A stretch of DNA of 64,000 nt. Source: Aureimonas sp. AU12 (GTDB taxonomy: Bacteria > Pseudomonadota > Alphaproteobacteria > Rhizobiales > Rhizobiaceae). Positions 21,565 to 32,634 of this stretch are shown here, piece by piece. Made by a program: the position numbers and the translations under genes. The DNA is taken from the NCBI RefSeq assembly GCF_001463705.1, contig NZ_BBWH01000044.1:1-64000 (forward strand). Direction: 5' to 3'. The notes beneath the pieces were generated by a model. That model ran no database searches, was not told the DNA's origin, and saw nothing but the letters and a program-made list of their open reading frames with translations. How positions within the stretch are numbered: position 1 is the stretch's first letter; the number at the start of each line of letters is the position of its first letter.

Positions 21565-23220
21565 ATGACGACCACCCTCCGCGAAGCCGTGTCCGGCTTC
21601 CTCGACGTCCTTGCCGTGGCGCTCGCGCTTCTGGCCGGCGCCTTCCTCGCCATGGGCGGGCGAGCTTACGCGCAGGCCGCAGATCCGGCCGCGATCATCC
21701 AGCAGTTCGGCGGCAAGAAGAGCTTCGACGACACCGAGGCGACCATCAAGGCGCTCGCCGCCACCGGCGATCCGGAGGTCGCTCGCGCGCTCAATGCGCT
21801 CGCCGACGGCAACCTCTACTATGGCAAGACGGACGGGCGCGTCGTGATCGGTGAGGCGAAGGGCGCCGCCATCGCGGCGAGCGATCCACTCACCGGCGCG
21901 AGCCTCGGCGAACAGCCGAAGGCAGCGCTCGAAAAGGTCCGCGTCAAGAATTCTATCCGTACGCTCGTCGCCGATGCGATGGGCGCGCTCACCCTCGGCT
22001 CGCCCGATCCCGTGCGCCGCCTCGGCGCCGCCACCTCGCTCTTCGAGAATGCCGAGCCGGCGCAACTGCCGATGCTCGATGCCGCGATCGCCAAGGAAGA
22101 CGTTCCGGCGATCCGCACCAAGCTCGGCGAGGCCCGCGCCGTTGCGGTGCTGCGCTCGGAGGCGCCCAGCGAAGACAAGCTCGCCGCCATCGAGATCCTG
22201 ACGCAGCGCGGCGACCGTTCGGCGCAGAACGTTCTGGCGAGCGTCGAGGGTAGTTCCGACCCGGCGATCGCCGCCGCCGCCAAGACCGGTGTCGCCGCGA
22301 TCGCGCAGACGATCTCGCTTTGGGCCGCGATCCAGAACGTCTGGTACGGATTGTCGCTCGGCTCGGTGCTGCTGCTCGCCGCCATCGGTCTCGCCATCAC
22401 CTTCGGCGTCATGGGCGTGATCAACATGGCGCATGGCGAGATGGTCATGCTCGGCGCCTACACGACCTTCGTCGTGCAGCAGACGATGCGCGACCACGCC
22501 CCGCAATGGCTGGACTACAGCCTGGCGCTGGCGCTGCCGCTCGCCTTCCTCGTCGCCGGCTTCGTCGGCTTCGTGATGGAGCGCGGCCTGATCCGCTTCC
22601 TCTACGGCCGGCCGCTGGAAACGCTGCTGGCGACCTTCGGCGTCTCGCTCATCCTCCAGCAGGCGATCCGCACGATCTTCGGGCCGACGAACCGCGAGGT
22701 CGGCAATCCCTCGTGGATGTCCGGCTCCTTCGACGTCGGGCTGATGTCGGTGACGTGGAACCGGCTCTGGATCATCGTCTTCGCGCTCGCCGTCTTCTCC
22801 GCGCTGCTCTTTGCGCTCAACCGCACCTCGGCCGGCCTCAAGATGCGCGCCGTCACGCAGAACCGGAAGATGGCGGCCGCGATGGGCATCCGCACGCCGA
22901 TGGTGGACGCGATGACCTTCGCGCTGGGCTCGGGCATCGCCGGCATGGCCGGGGTCGCGCTCTCCCAGATCGACAACGTCTCGCCCGATCTCGGGCAGGG
23001 CTACATCATCGACAGCTTCATGGTCGTGGTGTTCGGCGGGGTCGGCAATCTCTGGGGCACGCTCGTCGGCGCCATGTCGCTCGGCATCGTCAACAAGCTG
23101 CTGGAGCCCTATGCCGGGGCCGTCCTCGGCAAGATCGTGGTGCTCGTCCTCATCATCCTCTTCATCCAGAAGAAGCCGCGCGGGCTCTTCGCCCTCAAGG
23201 GAAGGTTCGTCGACGCATGA
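21565..23220 (+). CDS. urtB: Urea ABC transporter permease UrtB
   Basis: A 551-residue permease. Residues about 1-35 look like a signal or anchor (LDVLAVALALLAGAFLAMGG), residues about 40-250 form the extra soluble helical domain typical of UrtB, and residues about 260-550 hold the LivH-like membrane domain with GVMGVINMAHGEMVMLGAY and FMVVVFGGVGNLWGT. I choose the ATG at 21565, preceded by GGGAACGGA; an in-frame GTG at 21538 would add nine residues. The stop overlaps the urtC start (ATGA). Confidence 0.94.
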   Translation: MTTTLREAVSGFLDVLAVALALLAGAFLAMGGRAYAQAADPAAIIQQFGGKKSFDDTEATIKALAATGDPEVARALNALADGNLYYGKTDGRVVIGEAKGAAIAASDPLTGASLGEQPKAALEKVRVKNSIRTLVADAMGALTLGSPDPVRRLGAATSLFENAEPAQLPMLDAAIAKEDVPAIRTKLGEARAVAVLRSEAPSEDKLAAIEILTQRGDRSAQNVLASVEGSSDPAIAAAAKTGVAAIAQTISLWAAIQNVWYGLSLGSVLLLAAIGLAITFGVMGVINMAHGEMVMLGAYTTFVVQQTMRDHAPQWLDYSLALALPLAFLVAGFVGFVMERGLIRFLYGRPLETLLATFGVSLILQQAIRTIFGPTNREVGNPSWMSGSFDVGLMSVTWNRLWIIVFALAVFSALLFALNRTSAGLKMRAVTQNRKMAAAMGIRTPMVDAMTFALGSGIAGMAGVALSQIDNVSPDLGQGYIIDSFMVVVFGGVGNLWGTLVGAMSLGIVNKLLEPYAGAVLGKIVVLVLIILFIQKKPRGLFALKGRFVDA

Positions 23221-24380
23221 TCACCGCCCGCTTTCTCGGCCCTCGCGTCGTCTGGCTGGCGCTCGCGCTCCTCCTCGCCGCCGTCCTCGTTCCGCTCTCG
23301 AACCTCTGGCTCGATGCCGGCCATCCGCTGCGCATCCCCGACTACATGATGCCGCTGCTCGGCAAGTATCTCGCCTACGCGATCCTGGCGCTCGCGCTCG
23401 ATCTCGTCTGGGGCTATGTCGGCATCCTCTCGCTCGGCCACGGCGCGTTCTTCGCGCTCGGCGGCTATGCGATGGGCATGTATCTGATGCGCCAGATCGG
23501 CGACCGCGGCACCTATGGCAACGCCGTGCTGCCGGACTTCATGGTGTTCCTGAACTACCGCGAACTGCCCTGGTTCTGGCTGGGCTTCGACCAGTTCTGG
23601 TTCGCGGCGCTGATGGTCGTGGTGGTGCCCGGCCTTCTGGCCTTCCTCTTCGGCTACTTCGCCTTCCGCTCGCGCGTCACCGGCGTCTACCTGTCGATCA
23701 TCACGCAGGCGATGACCTACGCCCTGCTGCTCGCCTTCTTCCGCAACGACATGGGGTTCGGCGGCAACAACGGCCTGACCGACTTCAAGGAGATCCTGGG
23801 CTTTCCGATCCAGGCCGGCACGACCCGCGCCGGGCTGTTCGCCGCCACAGCCGTCATCCTTGCCGGGTTCGTGCTGATGGTCGGCGCCATCACCCGTTCC
23901 AAGCTCGGGCTGCTCATGGTCGCGGTGCGCGACGCGGAGAGCCGGACGCGCTTTCTCGGCTGGCGGGCCGAGCATGTGAAGCTGTTCGCCTTCACGCTGT
24001 CGGCCGTCATGGCCGGCGTTGCCGGGGCGCTCTACGTGCCGCAGGTCGGCATTATCAACCCCGGCGAGTTCGCGCCGCTCAACTCGATCGAGGTGGTGGT
24101 CTGGACGGCGGTCGGGGGACGCGGGACGATCCTCGGGCCAGTGATCGGCGCGCTGCTGGTCAACGGCGGCAAGAGCTACTTCACGGCCGCGGCGCCCGAA
24201 GCCTGGCTCTTCATCCTCGGCGGGCTCTTCGTGGTGGTGACGCTGTTCCTGCCGCGCGGCATCGTCGGCACGATCGACCACGGCTGGTCTGCGCTCGGTG
24301 ATCGCCGCCGCGCCGCCCGCGCCGAGAAGGGCACGGCCGAGGCCGGCAGCGCCGCCCCCGTCGCCAATCCCGCGGAGTGA
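23217..24380 (+). CDS. urtC: Urea ABC transporter permease UrtC
   Basis: A 387-residue LivM-like permease with about ten hydrophobic segments. Typical stretches are LDLVWGYVGILSLGHGAFFALGGY (seen as GYVGILSLGHGAFF), YLSIITQAMTYALL, GFGGNNGLTDF and VWTAVGGRGTILGPVIGA. The start ATG overlaps the urtB stop. It forms the channel with UrtB. The C-terminal about 30 residues are a charged alanine-rich cytoplasmic tail. Confidence 0.95.
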   Translation: MITARFLGPRVVWLALALLLAAVLVPLSNLWLDAGHPLRIPDYMMPLLGKYLAYAILALALDLVWGYVGILSLGHGAFFALGGYAMGMYLMRQIGDRGTYGNAVLPDFMVFLNYRELPWFWLGFDQFWFAALMVVVVPGLLAFLFGYFAFRSRVTGVYLSIITQAMTYALLLAFFRNDMGFGGNNGLTDFKEILGFPIQAGTTRAGLFAATAVILAGFVLMVGAITRSKLGLLMVAVRDAESRTRFLGWRAEHVKLFAFTLSAVMAGVAGALYVPQVGIINPGEFAPLNSIEVVVWTAVGGRGTILGPVIGALLVNGGKSYFTAAAPEAWLFILGGLFVVVTLFLPRGIVGTIDHGWSALGDRRRAARAEKGTAEAGSAAPVANPAE

Positions 24381-24385
24381 AGACG

Positions 24386-25240
24386 ATGACGCTTCCCGAC
24401 TTCGACCCCGCCGACGCCCGTCCGATCCGCGTCTCGCCGCATCCCTTCGCCACGCAGATGGCCGAGCGCGCCGAGGCCGAGGCGAAGCTTCGTCCGCCGC
24501 GCGGCGAGACGCTGCTTTATCTCAACGGGGTCAACAAGACCTTCGACGGGTTCAAGGCGATCAACGATCTGTCGCTGGTGGTGGCGCGCGGCGAGATGCG
24601 CGCGATCATCGGCCCGAACGGCGCCGGCAAAACGACGATGATGGATATCATCACCGGCAAGACGCGGCCCGATTCCGGCGACGTCTACTTCAACGGCACG
24701 ACCGACCTGACGCGCCACGACGAGGCCGACATCGCCTCGATGGGCATCGGCCGCAAGTTCCAGAAGCCGACCGTCTTCGAGAGCCACACGATCGAGGACA
24801 ACCTGCGCCTCGCCATGACCGGCAGCCGCTCGATCTTCACGGCGCTGCTGCAACGCAAAAGCGCGGAGGAGCGGACGAAGATCGACGCGATCCTCGCCAC
24901 GACGCGGCTTGACGCCAAGCGCCACACGCTCGCCGCCGACCTCAGCCACGGCCAGAAGCAATGGCTGGAAATCGGCATGCTGCTGGCGCAGGACCCCGAG
25001 CTTCTGCTCGTCGACGAGCCGGTCGCCGGCATGACCGACGCCGAGACGGAAGAGACCGCACGCCTGCTGCGCGAGATCGCCGAGACGCGCTCGGTGGTCG
25101 TGGTCGAGCACGACATGCATTTCGTGCGCGCGCTCGGCGTCAAGGTGACGTGCCTGCACGAGGGCCATGTCCTCGCCGAAGGGCCGCTCGATCAGGTCTC
25201 GGCCGATCCGCGCGTCATCGAAGTCTATCTGGGGCGCTGA
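24386..25240 (+). CDS. urtD: Urea ABC transporter ATP-binding protein UrtD
   Basis: A 284-residue LivG-like ATPase. Walker A GPNGAGKTT near residue 77, signature LSHGQKQWLEIG (the LSHGQ form usual in UrtD) near 190, Walker B LLLVDEPVAGMTD near 210 and the switch histidine in VVVEHDMHFV near 243. GGAG at 24374-24377 is 8 bases before the ATG 24386; the alternative GTG at 24377 overlaps the urtC stop and adds three residues. An N-terminal extension of about 40 residues before the ABC core is normal for UrtD. Confidence 0.94.
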   Translation: MTLPDFDPADARPIRVSPHPFATQMAERAEAEAKLRPPRGETLLYLNGVNKTFDGFKAINDLSLVVARGEMRAIIGPNGAGKTTMMDIITGKTRPDSGDVYFNGTTDLTRHDEADIASMGIGRKFQKPTVFESHTIEDNLRLAMTGSRSIFTALLQRKSAEERTKIDAILATTRLDAKRHTLAADLSHGQKQWLEIGMLLAQDPELLLVDEPVAGMTDAETEETARLLREIAETRSVVVVEHDMHFVRALGVKVTCLHEGHVLAEGPLDQVSADPRVIEVYLGR

Positions 25241-25242
25241 CC

Positions 25243-25938
25243 ATGCTGACCGTATCCAATGTCGATCTCTATTACGGCGCGGCGCAGGCCCTGCGCGGCG
25301 TCTCGCTCTCGGCCAAGAAGGGCGAGATCACCTGCGTCCTTGGGCGCAACGGCGTCGGCAAGACCAGCCTGATGCGGGCGATCGTCGGCCAGCAGGGGAT
25401 CCGCCGCGGCGAGATCGCGCTCGACGGTACCAACCTGAAGAGCGAGGCGCCCTATCGCCGGGCGCGGCGCGGCATCGGCTTCGTGCCGCAGGGGCGGGAG
25501 GTCTTCCCGCTTCTGACCGTGAAGGAAAACCTGCAGACGGGCTTCGCACCGCTCAAGCGCGCCGACCGCAACATTCCCGAGCATGTCTACGAGCTGTTTC
25601 CGGTGCTGAAATCCATGCTGGGACGGCGCGGGGGCGATCTTTCGGGTGGCCAGCAGCAGCAACTCGCGATCGGGCGCGCGCTGGTGACCCGGCCAAACCT
25701 CCTCGTCCTCGACGAGCCGACCGAAGGCATCCAGCCTTCGATCATCAAGGATATCGGCCGCGCCATTCGCTTCCTGAAGGAGGAGGCCGGCATCGCGGTT
25801 CTCCTCGTCGAGCAATATCTCGATTTCTGCCGGGAGCTCGCCGACAAGGTCTACATCATGGATCGTGGCCAGATCGTCTTCGAAGGCGTTGGCGCCGATC
25901 TCGACGACCCGGAGGTGCGCAAGCACCTGACGGTTTAG
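25243..25938 (+). CDS. urtE: Urea ABC transporter ATP-binding protein UrtE
   Basis: A 231-residue LivF-like ATPase, partner of UrtD. Walker A GRNGVGKTS near residue 37, FVPQGREVFPLLTVKENL after it, signature LSGGQQQQLAIGRAL near 133, Walker B LLVLDEPTEGIQPS near 155, and the switch region VLLVEQYLDF where glutamine takes the usual UrtE position. It starts 2 bases after urtD. It is the last gene of the operon and is convergent with glpK, 10 bases away. No urease genes are in the window. Confidence 0.94.
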   Translation: MLTVSNVDLYYGAAQALRGVSLSAKKGEITCVLGRNGVGKTSLMRAIVGQQGIRRGEIALDGTNLKSEAPYRRARRGIGFVPQGREVFPLLTVKENLQTGFAPLKRADRNIPEHVYELFPVLKSMLGRRGGDLSGGQQQQLAIGRALVTRPNLLVLDEPTEGIQPSIIKDIGRAIRFLKEEAGIAVLLVEQYLDFCRELADKVYIMDRGQIVFEGVGADLDDPEVRKHLTV

Positions 25939-25948
25939 ACCGAAGGGC

Positions 25949-27448
25949 TCAGGCGCCGACCGTCTCGCTCAGCGTGCGCCGGACGGCGCGGCTCCAGCCC
26001 GTCAGCTTCCGGCCGCGCGTCACCGCGTCCATGCCGGGCTCGAAGCGCTGTTCCAGCCGCCAGCGCTGGGCGAAGCCCTCGCGATCCGGCCAGACGCCGC
26101 TCTGGTGGCCCGCCAGCCAGGCCGCGCCGAGCGCCGTCGTCTCCAAGACGGTCGGTCGGTCCACCGGCGCGTCGAGGAGATCGGCGAGGCGCTGCATCGT
26201 CCAGTCGCTCGCGACCATGCCGCCGTCGACGCGCAGCACCGTGTTCGCCGCCTCTGGCCAGTCGCGGCGCATGGCGGTGAGAAGGTCGGCAGTCTGGAAG
26301 CAGACGGCTTCGAGCGCGGCACGGGCGATCTCGTCCGGCCCGGTGTTGCGGGTGAGACCGTAGATCGCGCCGCGCGCCTCCGCATCCCACCAGGGCGCGC
26401 CGAGGCCGGTGAAGGCCGGCACGAGATAGACGTCCTGCGCCTCGTCGGCGCGCGCCGCCATCGGCCCGGTCTCGGCGGCCTGCGAGACGATCTTCAGCCC
26501 GTCGCGCAGCCACTGCACGGCGGCGCCGGCGATGAAGATCGAGCCCTCGAGCGCGTAGGTCGTCTGCCCGCCGAGCCGGTAGGCGATCGTCGAAAGCAGG
26601 CGGTTCTTCGACGCGACGCGCTCCGACCCGGTGTTGAGGACGGCGAAGCAGCCGGTGCCGTAGGTCGCCTTCAGCATGCCCGGCTGGAAGCAGGCATTGC
26701 CGAGCGTCGCGGCATGCTGGTCTCCCGCGATCCCCGAGATCGCGATAGCCTCGCCGAAGAGCGAGGCGTCGCACACGCCGAAATCGGCGGCGCAGTCGCG
26801 CACCTCGGGCAGGAGCGAGGCGGGCACGCGAAGAAGGCGCATGAGCTCGTCGTCCCATTCATTCGCGCTGGTGTCGAAGAGCATGGTGCGCGAGGCGTTC
26901 GTCGCGTCGGTCGCGTGGACCCGGCCGCCGGTGAGGCGCCAGAGGAGGAACGTGTCCACCGTGCCGAAGGCGAGCTGCCCGGCTTCGGCGCGGGCGCGGG
27001 CGCCCGAGACGTTGTCGAGGATCCAGGCGATCTTGGTGCCGGCGAAATAAGCGTCCACCACGAGGCCGGTCTTGTCGCGGATGGTCTCCTCGGCGCCGCC
27101 CTCCACCAGCTTGCGGCAGATCTCGGCGGTGCGCCGGTCCTGCCAGACGATGGCGTTGTGAATGGGCTGGCCGGTTTCGCGGTCCCAGACGATCGTGGTT
27201 TCGCGCTGGTTGGTGATGCCGATGGCCGCGATGTCGCGGGCCGAGAGCGAGGCGTCGGCGAGCGCGGCCTTCACGGTCGCGAGGACCGACTGCCAGATCT
27301 CCTCCGGGTCGTGCTCGACCCAGCCCGAGCGCGGCAGGATCTGCCGGAATTCCTGCTGCCCGACCCCGACGATGCGGGTGGAATCGTCGAAGACGATGGC
27401 GCGGGACGAGGTCGTCCCCTGGTCGATGGCGAGCACGTATCCCGACAT
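25949..27448 (-). CDS. glpK: Glycerol kinase
   Basis: A 499-residue FGGY-family kinase that phosphorylates glycerol to sn-glycerol 3-phosphate, committing imported glycerol to catabolism. The N-terminal phosphate-binding motif [11 protein letters not shown] is near residue 6, followed by [37 protein letters not shown] and [13 protein letters not shown]; the C-terminal lobe has [10 protein letters not shown]. Length matches the family. The start is the ATG at 27448 ([11 protein letters not shown]). It is the last gene of the glp operon, separated from glpV by 121 bases with a palindrome and a hairpin. Confidence 0.96.
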   Translation of the reverse strand: MSGYVLAIDQGTTSSRAIVFDDSTRIVGVGQQEFRQILPRSGWVEHDPEEIWQSVLATVKAALADASLSARDIAAIGITNQRETTIVWDRETGQPIHNAIVWQDRRTAEICRKLVEGGAEETIRDKTGLVVDAYFAGTKIAWILDNVSGARARAEAGQLAFGTVDTFLLWRLTGGRVHATDATNASRTMLFDTSANEWDDELMRLLRVPASLLPEVRDCAADFGVCDASLFGEAIAISGIAGDQHAATLGNACFQPGMLKATYGTGCFAVLNTGSERVASKNRLLSTIAYRLGGQTTYALEGSIFIAGAAVQWLRDGLKIVSQAAETGPMAARADEAQDVYLVPAFTGLGAPWWDAEARGAIYGLTRNTGPDEIARAALEAVCFQTADLLTAMRRDWPEAANTVLRVDGGMVASDWTMQRLADLLDAPVDRPTVLETTALGAAWLAGHQSGVWPDREGFAQRWRLEQRFEPGMDAVTRGRKLTGWSRAVRRTLSETVGA

Positions 27449-27490
27449 GGGCGGCGGCTTTCTGCAAGACGATGGGGCGAGACCGGTGCG

Positions 27491-27508
27491 CCAACCGGCG
27501 CCGGTTGG
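27491..27508. repeat. Perfect 18-bp palindrome between glpV and glpK
   Basis: CCAACCGGCGCCGGTTGG, a perfect dyad of 9-base arms with no spacer, 43 bases upstream of the glpK start. It could be a protein-binding site or a cruciform-prone repeat; it does not resemble a GlpR operator. Confidence 0.6.
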
Positions 27509-27516
27509 CAAGGATG

Positions 27517-27545
27517 AAGGGAGCCGAGGCGGACCCGGCTCCCTT
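27517..27545 (-). terminator. Hairpin after glpV
   Basis: AAGGGAGCCG / CGGCTCCCTT, perfect 10-bp stem with a 9-base loop, 24 bases after the glpV stop. On the minus strand the sequence after the stem (CATCCTTGCC) has no T-run, so it may only attenuate or protect the transcript before glpK. Confidence 0.6.
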
Positions 27546-27569
27546 CCTGTCATGCGGACGATGCGCGGC

Positions 27570-29363
27570 CTACTTGGCCGGTGCCATCGCCGGCGTCGCG
27601 GAGACCGCGGCCGGGTCGGTGCCGGCCGCCGGGATGGCGTCGGCCCAGCTCTTCACCAGCTCGTCGTAGTTGACGGTGATCGGCTTTTCCTTCTCATCGG
27701 CCTTCTTGGGCTGGGGAGCGATCGTGCCCTCCTTCTTGGCTTCGGCGACCCAGTAGGCGAGGTCATGCTCCTCGTTCAGCTTGGGGCCCTTGTCGCCCTG
27801 GATGCCGGCGCGCTCGATACGGGCCATCACCTTTTCCTGCTCGGCGCAAAGCGAATCCATCGCTTCCTGCGGCGTCTTGTTGCCGGCGGCGGCATCGCCG
27901 ATCGCCTGCCACCAGAGCTGCGCCAGCTTCGGATAGTCCGGCACGTTGGTGCCGGTCGGCGACCACTGCTTGCGGGCCGGCGAGCGGTAGAACTCGACGA
28001 GACCGCCGAGGTCCTTGGCGCGCTCGGTGAAGCTCTTGTCGCGGATCGTCGACTCGCGCACGAAGGTCAGGCCCATGTGGCTCTTCTTCACGTCCACGGT
28101 CTTCGACGTGACGAACTGCGCGTAGAGCCATGCGGCCTTGGCGCGCTCCGTCGGGGTGGACTGCATCAGCGTCCACGAGCCCACGTCCTGGTAGCCGAGC
28201 TTCATGCCCTCCTGCCAGTAGACGCCGTGCGGCGAAGGAGCCATGCGCCACTTCGGCGTGCCGTCCTCGTTGACCACCGGCAGGCCCTTCTTCACGGCAT
28301 CGGCGGTGAAGGCCGTGTACCAGAAGATCTGCTGCGCGACCTCGCCCTGCGCTGGCACGGGGCCGGATTCGGAGAAGGTCATGCCTTGGGCGGCTGGCGG
28401 CGCGTAAGCCTTTAGCCATTCGAGATACTTCTCGATCGAGTAGACGGCGGCGGGGCCGTTGGTGTCGCCGCCGCGCGCCACACAGGAGCCGACGGGCTGG
28501 GACTGCGCGTTGACGCGGATGCCCCATTCGTCGACCGGCAGGCCGTTCGGCAGGCCCTTGTCGCCGTTGCCGGCCATCGACAGCCAGGCGTCGGTGAAGC
28601 GCCAGCCGAGCGAGGGATCCTTCTTGCCGTAGTCCATGTGGCCATAGACCTTCTTGCCGCCGATCTCGCGGCCGGTGAAGAACTTGGCGATGTCCTCGTA
28701 AGCGGACCAGTTGACGGGAACGCCGAGGTCGTAGCCGTACTCCTTCTTGAAGTCGGCCTTGTTCTTCTCGTCGTTGAACCAATCGTACCGGAACCAGTAG
28801 AGGTTCGCGAACTGCTGGTCGGGCAGCTGGTAAAGCTTCTTGTCCGGCGCGGTCGTGAAGCTGGTGCCGATGAAGTCGGCGATGTCGAGCGTCGGCGAGG
28901 TGACGTCCTTGCCCTCGCCGGCCATCCAGTCAGTGAGGTTGCGGACCTGGTTGTAGCGCCAGTGGGTGCCGATCAAATCGCTATCGTTGACATAGGCGTC
29001 GTAGATGTTCTCGCCCGACTGCATCTGCGTCTGCAGCTTTTCGATCACGTCGCCTTCGCCGATGATGTCGTGCGTCAGCTTGATCCCGGTGATGTCCGAG
29101 AAGGCTTTGGCCAGCACCTTCGATTCATAGTCGTGCGTCGTGATGTTCTCGGAGACCACCTTGATCTCCATGCCGGCGAAGGGCTTCGCGGCATCGATGA
29201 ACCACTGCATCTCCTTTTCCTGGTCGGCGCGCGTCAGGCTCGACAGCTCGCCGATGTCCTTGTCCAGGAACGCCTTGGCGGCGGTCATGTCGGCCCAGGC
29301 CGGGCCGCTGGCGAGCGAGATCGCAAGACCTGCCGCCGTCATCATCCAATGCTTCTTCATCAT
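27570..29363 (-). CDS. glpV: Glycerol ABC transporter substrate-binding protein GlpV
   Basis: A 597-residue family 1 solute-binding protein matching the rhizobial glycerol-binding protein GlpV. A signal peptide covers residues about 1-26 ([11 protein letters not shown]). Then come [20 protein letters not shown] (N-terminal lobe), the SPPHGVYW-like [10 protein letters not shown] region, and the C-terminal [19 protein letters not shown]. The tail has a lysine/proline-rich linker and a final helix. GGGAGG lies 6 bases before the ATG at 29363 (tandem ATGs), which fixes the start; an open frame further upstream runs into glpU. In this family the protein binds glycerol itself. Confidence 0.92.
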   Translation of the reverse strand: MMKKHWMMTAAGLAISLASGPAWADMTAAKAFLDKDIGELSSLTRADQEKEMQWFIDAAKPFAGMEIKVVSENITTHDYESKVLAKAFSDITGIKLTHDIIGEGDVIEKLQTQMQSGENIYDAYVNDSDLIGTHWRYNQVRNLTDWMAGEGKDVTSPTLDIADFIGTSFTTAPDKKLYQLPDQQFANLYWFRYDWFNDEKNKADFKKEYGYDLGVPVNWSAYEDIAKFFTGREIGGKKVYGHMDYGKKDPSLGWRFTDAWLSMAGNGDKGLPNGLPVDEWGIRVNAQSQPVGSCVARGGDTNGPAAVYSIEKYLEWLKAYAPPAAQGMTFSESGPVPAQGEVAQQIFWYTAFTADAVKKGLPVVNEDGTPKWRMAPSPHGVYWQEGMKLGYQDVGSWTLMQSTPTERAKAAWLYAQFVTSKTVDVKKSHMGLTFVRESTIRDKSFTERAKDLGGLVEFYRSPARKQWSPTGTNVPDYPKLAQLWWQAIGDAAAGNKTPQEAMDSLCAEQEKVMARIERAGIQGDKGPKLNEEHDLAYWVAEAKKEGTIAPQPKKADEKEKPITVNYDELVKSWADAIPAAGTDPAAVSATPAMAPAK

Positions 29364-29451
29364 CGTTTCCTCCCAGAAACTCCAGATGCCGGAGGGCGAC
29401 CTTCCCAACCCGCGCGCCCGGCGACGCGCGGCGGGATAGACGAGTTCCGCT

Positions 29452-29736
29452 TCAGACGAAGCGGAACACCAGCCCCGCATAGGCGAGGCAGACGGCGAGG
29501 GCGGCCCAGAGCGAGGCGTCCTCGAAGAAGAACAGCGAGCCGAGGCAGATGAAGGCCGAGCCGAGCAGCGACACGAACAACCGGTCGCCGCGCGTCGTCT
29601 CGAACTGCAGGATCCCATGGCGCGGATGCCCCCCGGGCGAGGCCGCCTCCCAGACGCTCATCATCACGAGCAGCCCGAGGATCGAGAGAAAGAAGGCTGC
29701 GGTCGTCCAGGTCCAGGCCATCCATGTGAAGTTCAT
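29452..29736 (-). CDS. glpU: Small membrane protein of the glycerol transporter operon (DUF2160)
   Basis: A 94-residue integral membrane protein with three hydrophobic segments (about residues 8-28, 52-68 and 72-92) and the motif WTWTTAAFFLSILGLL. It belongs to the DUF2160 family found almost only between the permeases and binding protein of this type of glycerol importer, corresponding to GlpU of rhizobia. Its function is unknown; it might stabilise the permease complex. It lies 12 bases after glpQ and 88 bases before glpV. Confidence 0.85.
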   Translation of the reverse strand: MNFTWMAWTWTTAAFFLSILGLLVMMSVWEAASPGGHPRHGILQFETTRGDRLFVSLLGSAFICLGSLFFFEDASLWAALAVCLAYAGLVFRFV

Positions 29737-29748
29737 CGATCGGCCCTC

Positions 29749-31538
<1,790 letters not shown>

Positions 31539-31541
31539 GGA

Positions 31542-32624
31542 TCAGGCCCTTTCCTGCAACAGCCAGCTGTCGGCATAGAGGTTGACGGCGGCGGGATCGA
31601 AGGTCACCGCGGCATCGGTCGGCAGGCCCGAGCCTTCCGGCATCACGGCGGCCAGCTTCTCGCCGCCGAGGCGCGCGCGCACGATCCGCTCGGAGCCGAT
31701 ATCCTCGACCTTGTCGATCGTCACCGGCAGCGAGCCGGCGGTGCCGCGCTCGACGACGCGCACGAATTCGGGGCGGATGCCGAGTTCCAGCTTGCCGGCA
31801 CCGGACGGCGCGACGGCGTTCCGGGTCGCGATCCGCTGGCCGCCGACGATCGCCTCGCCGTTCTCCACCTTGCAATCCATCACGTTCATGCCGGGCGAGC
31901 CGATGAAATAGCCGACGAACGTATGGCGCGGGCGCTCGAAAAGCTCTTCCGGCGTGCCGATCTGCACGACTTCGCCGTCATACATAACGACCACCTTCTC
32001 GGCGAAGGTTAGCGCTTCCGTCTGGTCGTGCGTGACGTAGACCATCGTCATGCGGAACTCGCGATGCAGCTCCTTCAGAAGCGAGCGCAGCACCCATTTC
32101 ATGTGCGGGTCGATCACCGTCAGCGGCTCGTCGAAGAGAATGGCGTTGACGTCGGAGCGCACGAGGCCGCGACCGAGCGAGATCTTCTGTTTCTCGTCGG
32201 CCGTCAGGCCGCGCGCCTTGCGGTCGGCCTTGGCGTCGAGGCCGATGCGATGCAGCATCTCGCGCACGCGGATCTCGATCTCCCGCTCCGGCACCTTGCG
32301 GTTTCGCAAGGGGAAGGCGAGGTTCTGGGCCACGGTCATCGTGTCGTAGATCACCGGAAACTGGAACACCTGCGCGATGTTGCGCTGTTCGGGCGCCAGC
32401 ATCGTCACGTCGCGTTCGTCGAAATGGATGTTGCCTTCCGAGGGCGTCAGCAGCCCGGAGATGATGTTGAGAAGCGTCGTCTTCCCGCAACCGGAGGGCC
32501 CCAGCAGCGCATAGGCGCCGCCGTCCTCGAAGGCGTGGTCGATCTCGCGCAGGGCATAGTTGCCGGCGCGCGCGAGTTCGGGCGTGTAGGCGTGGCGGAT
32601 ATGGTCGAGGCGGATGCGGGCCAT
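31542..32624 (-). CDS. glpT: Glycerol ABC transporter ATP-binding protein GlpT (degenerate signature)
   Basis: A 360-residue ABC ATPase. Walker A GPSGCGKTT near residue 42, Walker B AILFDEPLTVID near 158, and the switch histidine in VYVTHDQTEA near 190 are intact, but the signature LSGGQ is replaced by LTADEKQKISLGR near 138. Residues about 235-360 form the TOBE/regulatory domain of sugar-type ATPases. It follows glpS by 10 bases, and GAGGAGATC precedes the ATG at 32624. With GlpS it should form a heterodimer in which one composite ATP site is degenerate (see findings). Not related to the GlpT antiporter of enterics. Confidence 0.92.
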   Translation of the reverse strand: MARIRLDHIRHAYTPELARAGNYALREIDHAFEDGGAYALLGPSGCGKTTLLNIISGLLTPSEGNIHFDERDVTMLAPEQRNIAQVFQFPVIYDTMTVAQNLAFPLRNRKVPEREIEIRVREMLHRIGLDAKADRKARGLTADEKQKISLGRGLVRSDVNAILFDEPLTVIDPHMKWVLRSLLKELHREFRMTMVYVTHDQTEALTFAEKVVVMYDGEVVQIGTPEELFERPRHTFVGYFIGSPGMNVMDCKVENGEAIVGGQRIATRNAVAPSGAGKLELGIRPEFVRVVERGTAGSLPVTIDKVEDIGSERIVRARLGGEKLAAVMPEGSGLPTDAAVTFDPAAVNLYADSWLLQERA

Positions 32625-32634
32625 CGGGATCTCC

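Noticed and set aside
20023-22506. 827-codon antisense frame across urtA and urtB
   Set aside because: Low-complexity His/Arg/Gly composition; urtA and urtB on the other strand match their families fully.
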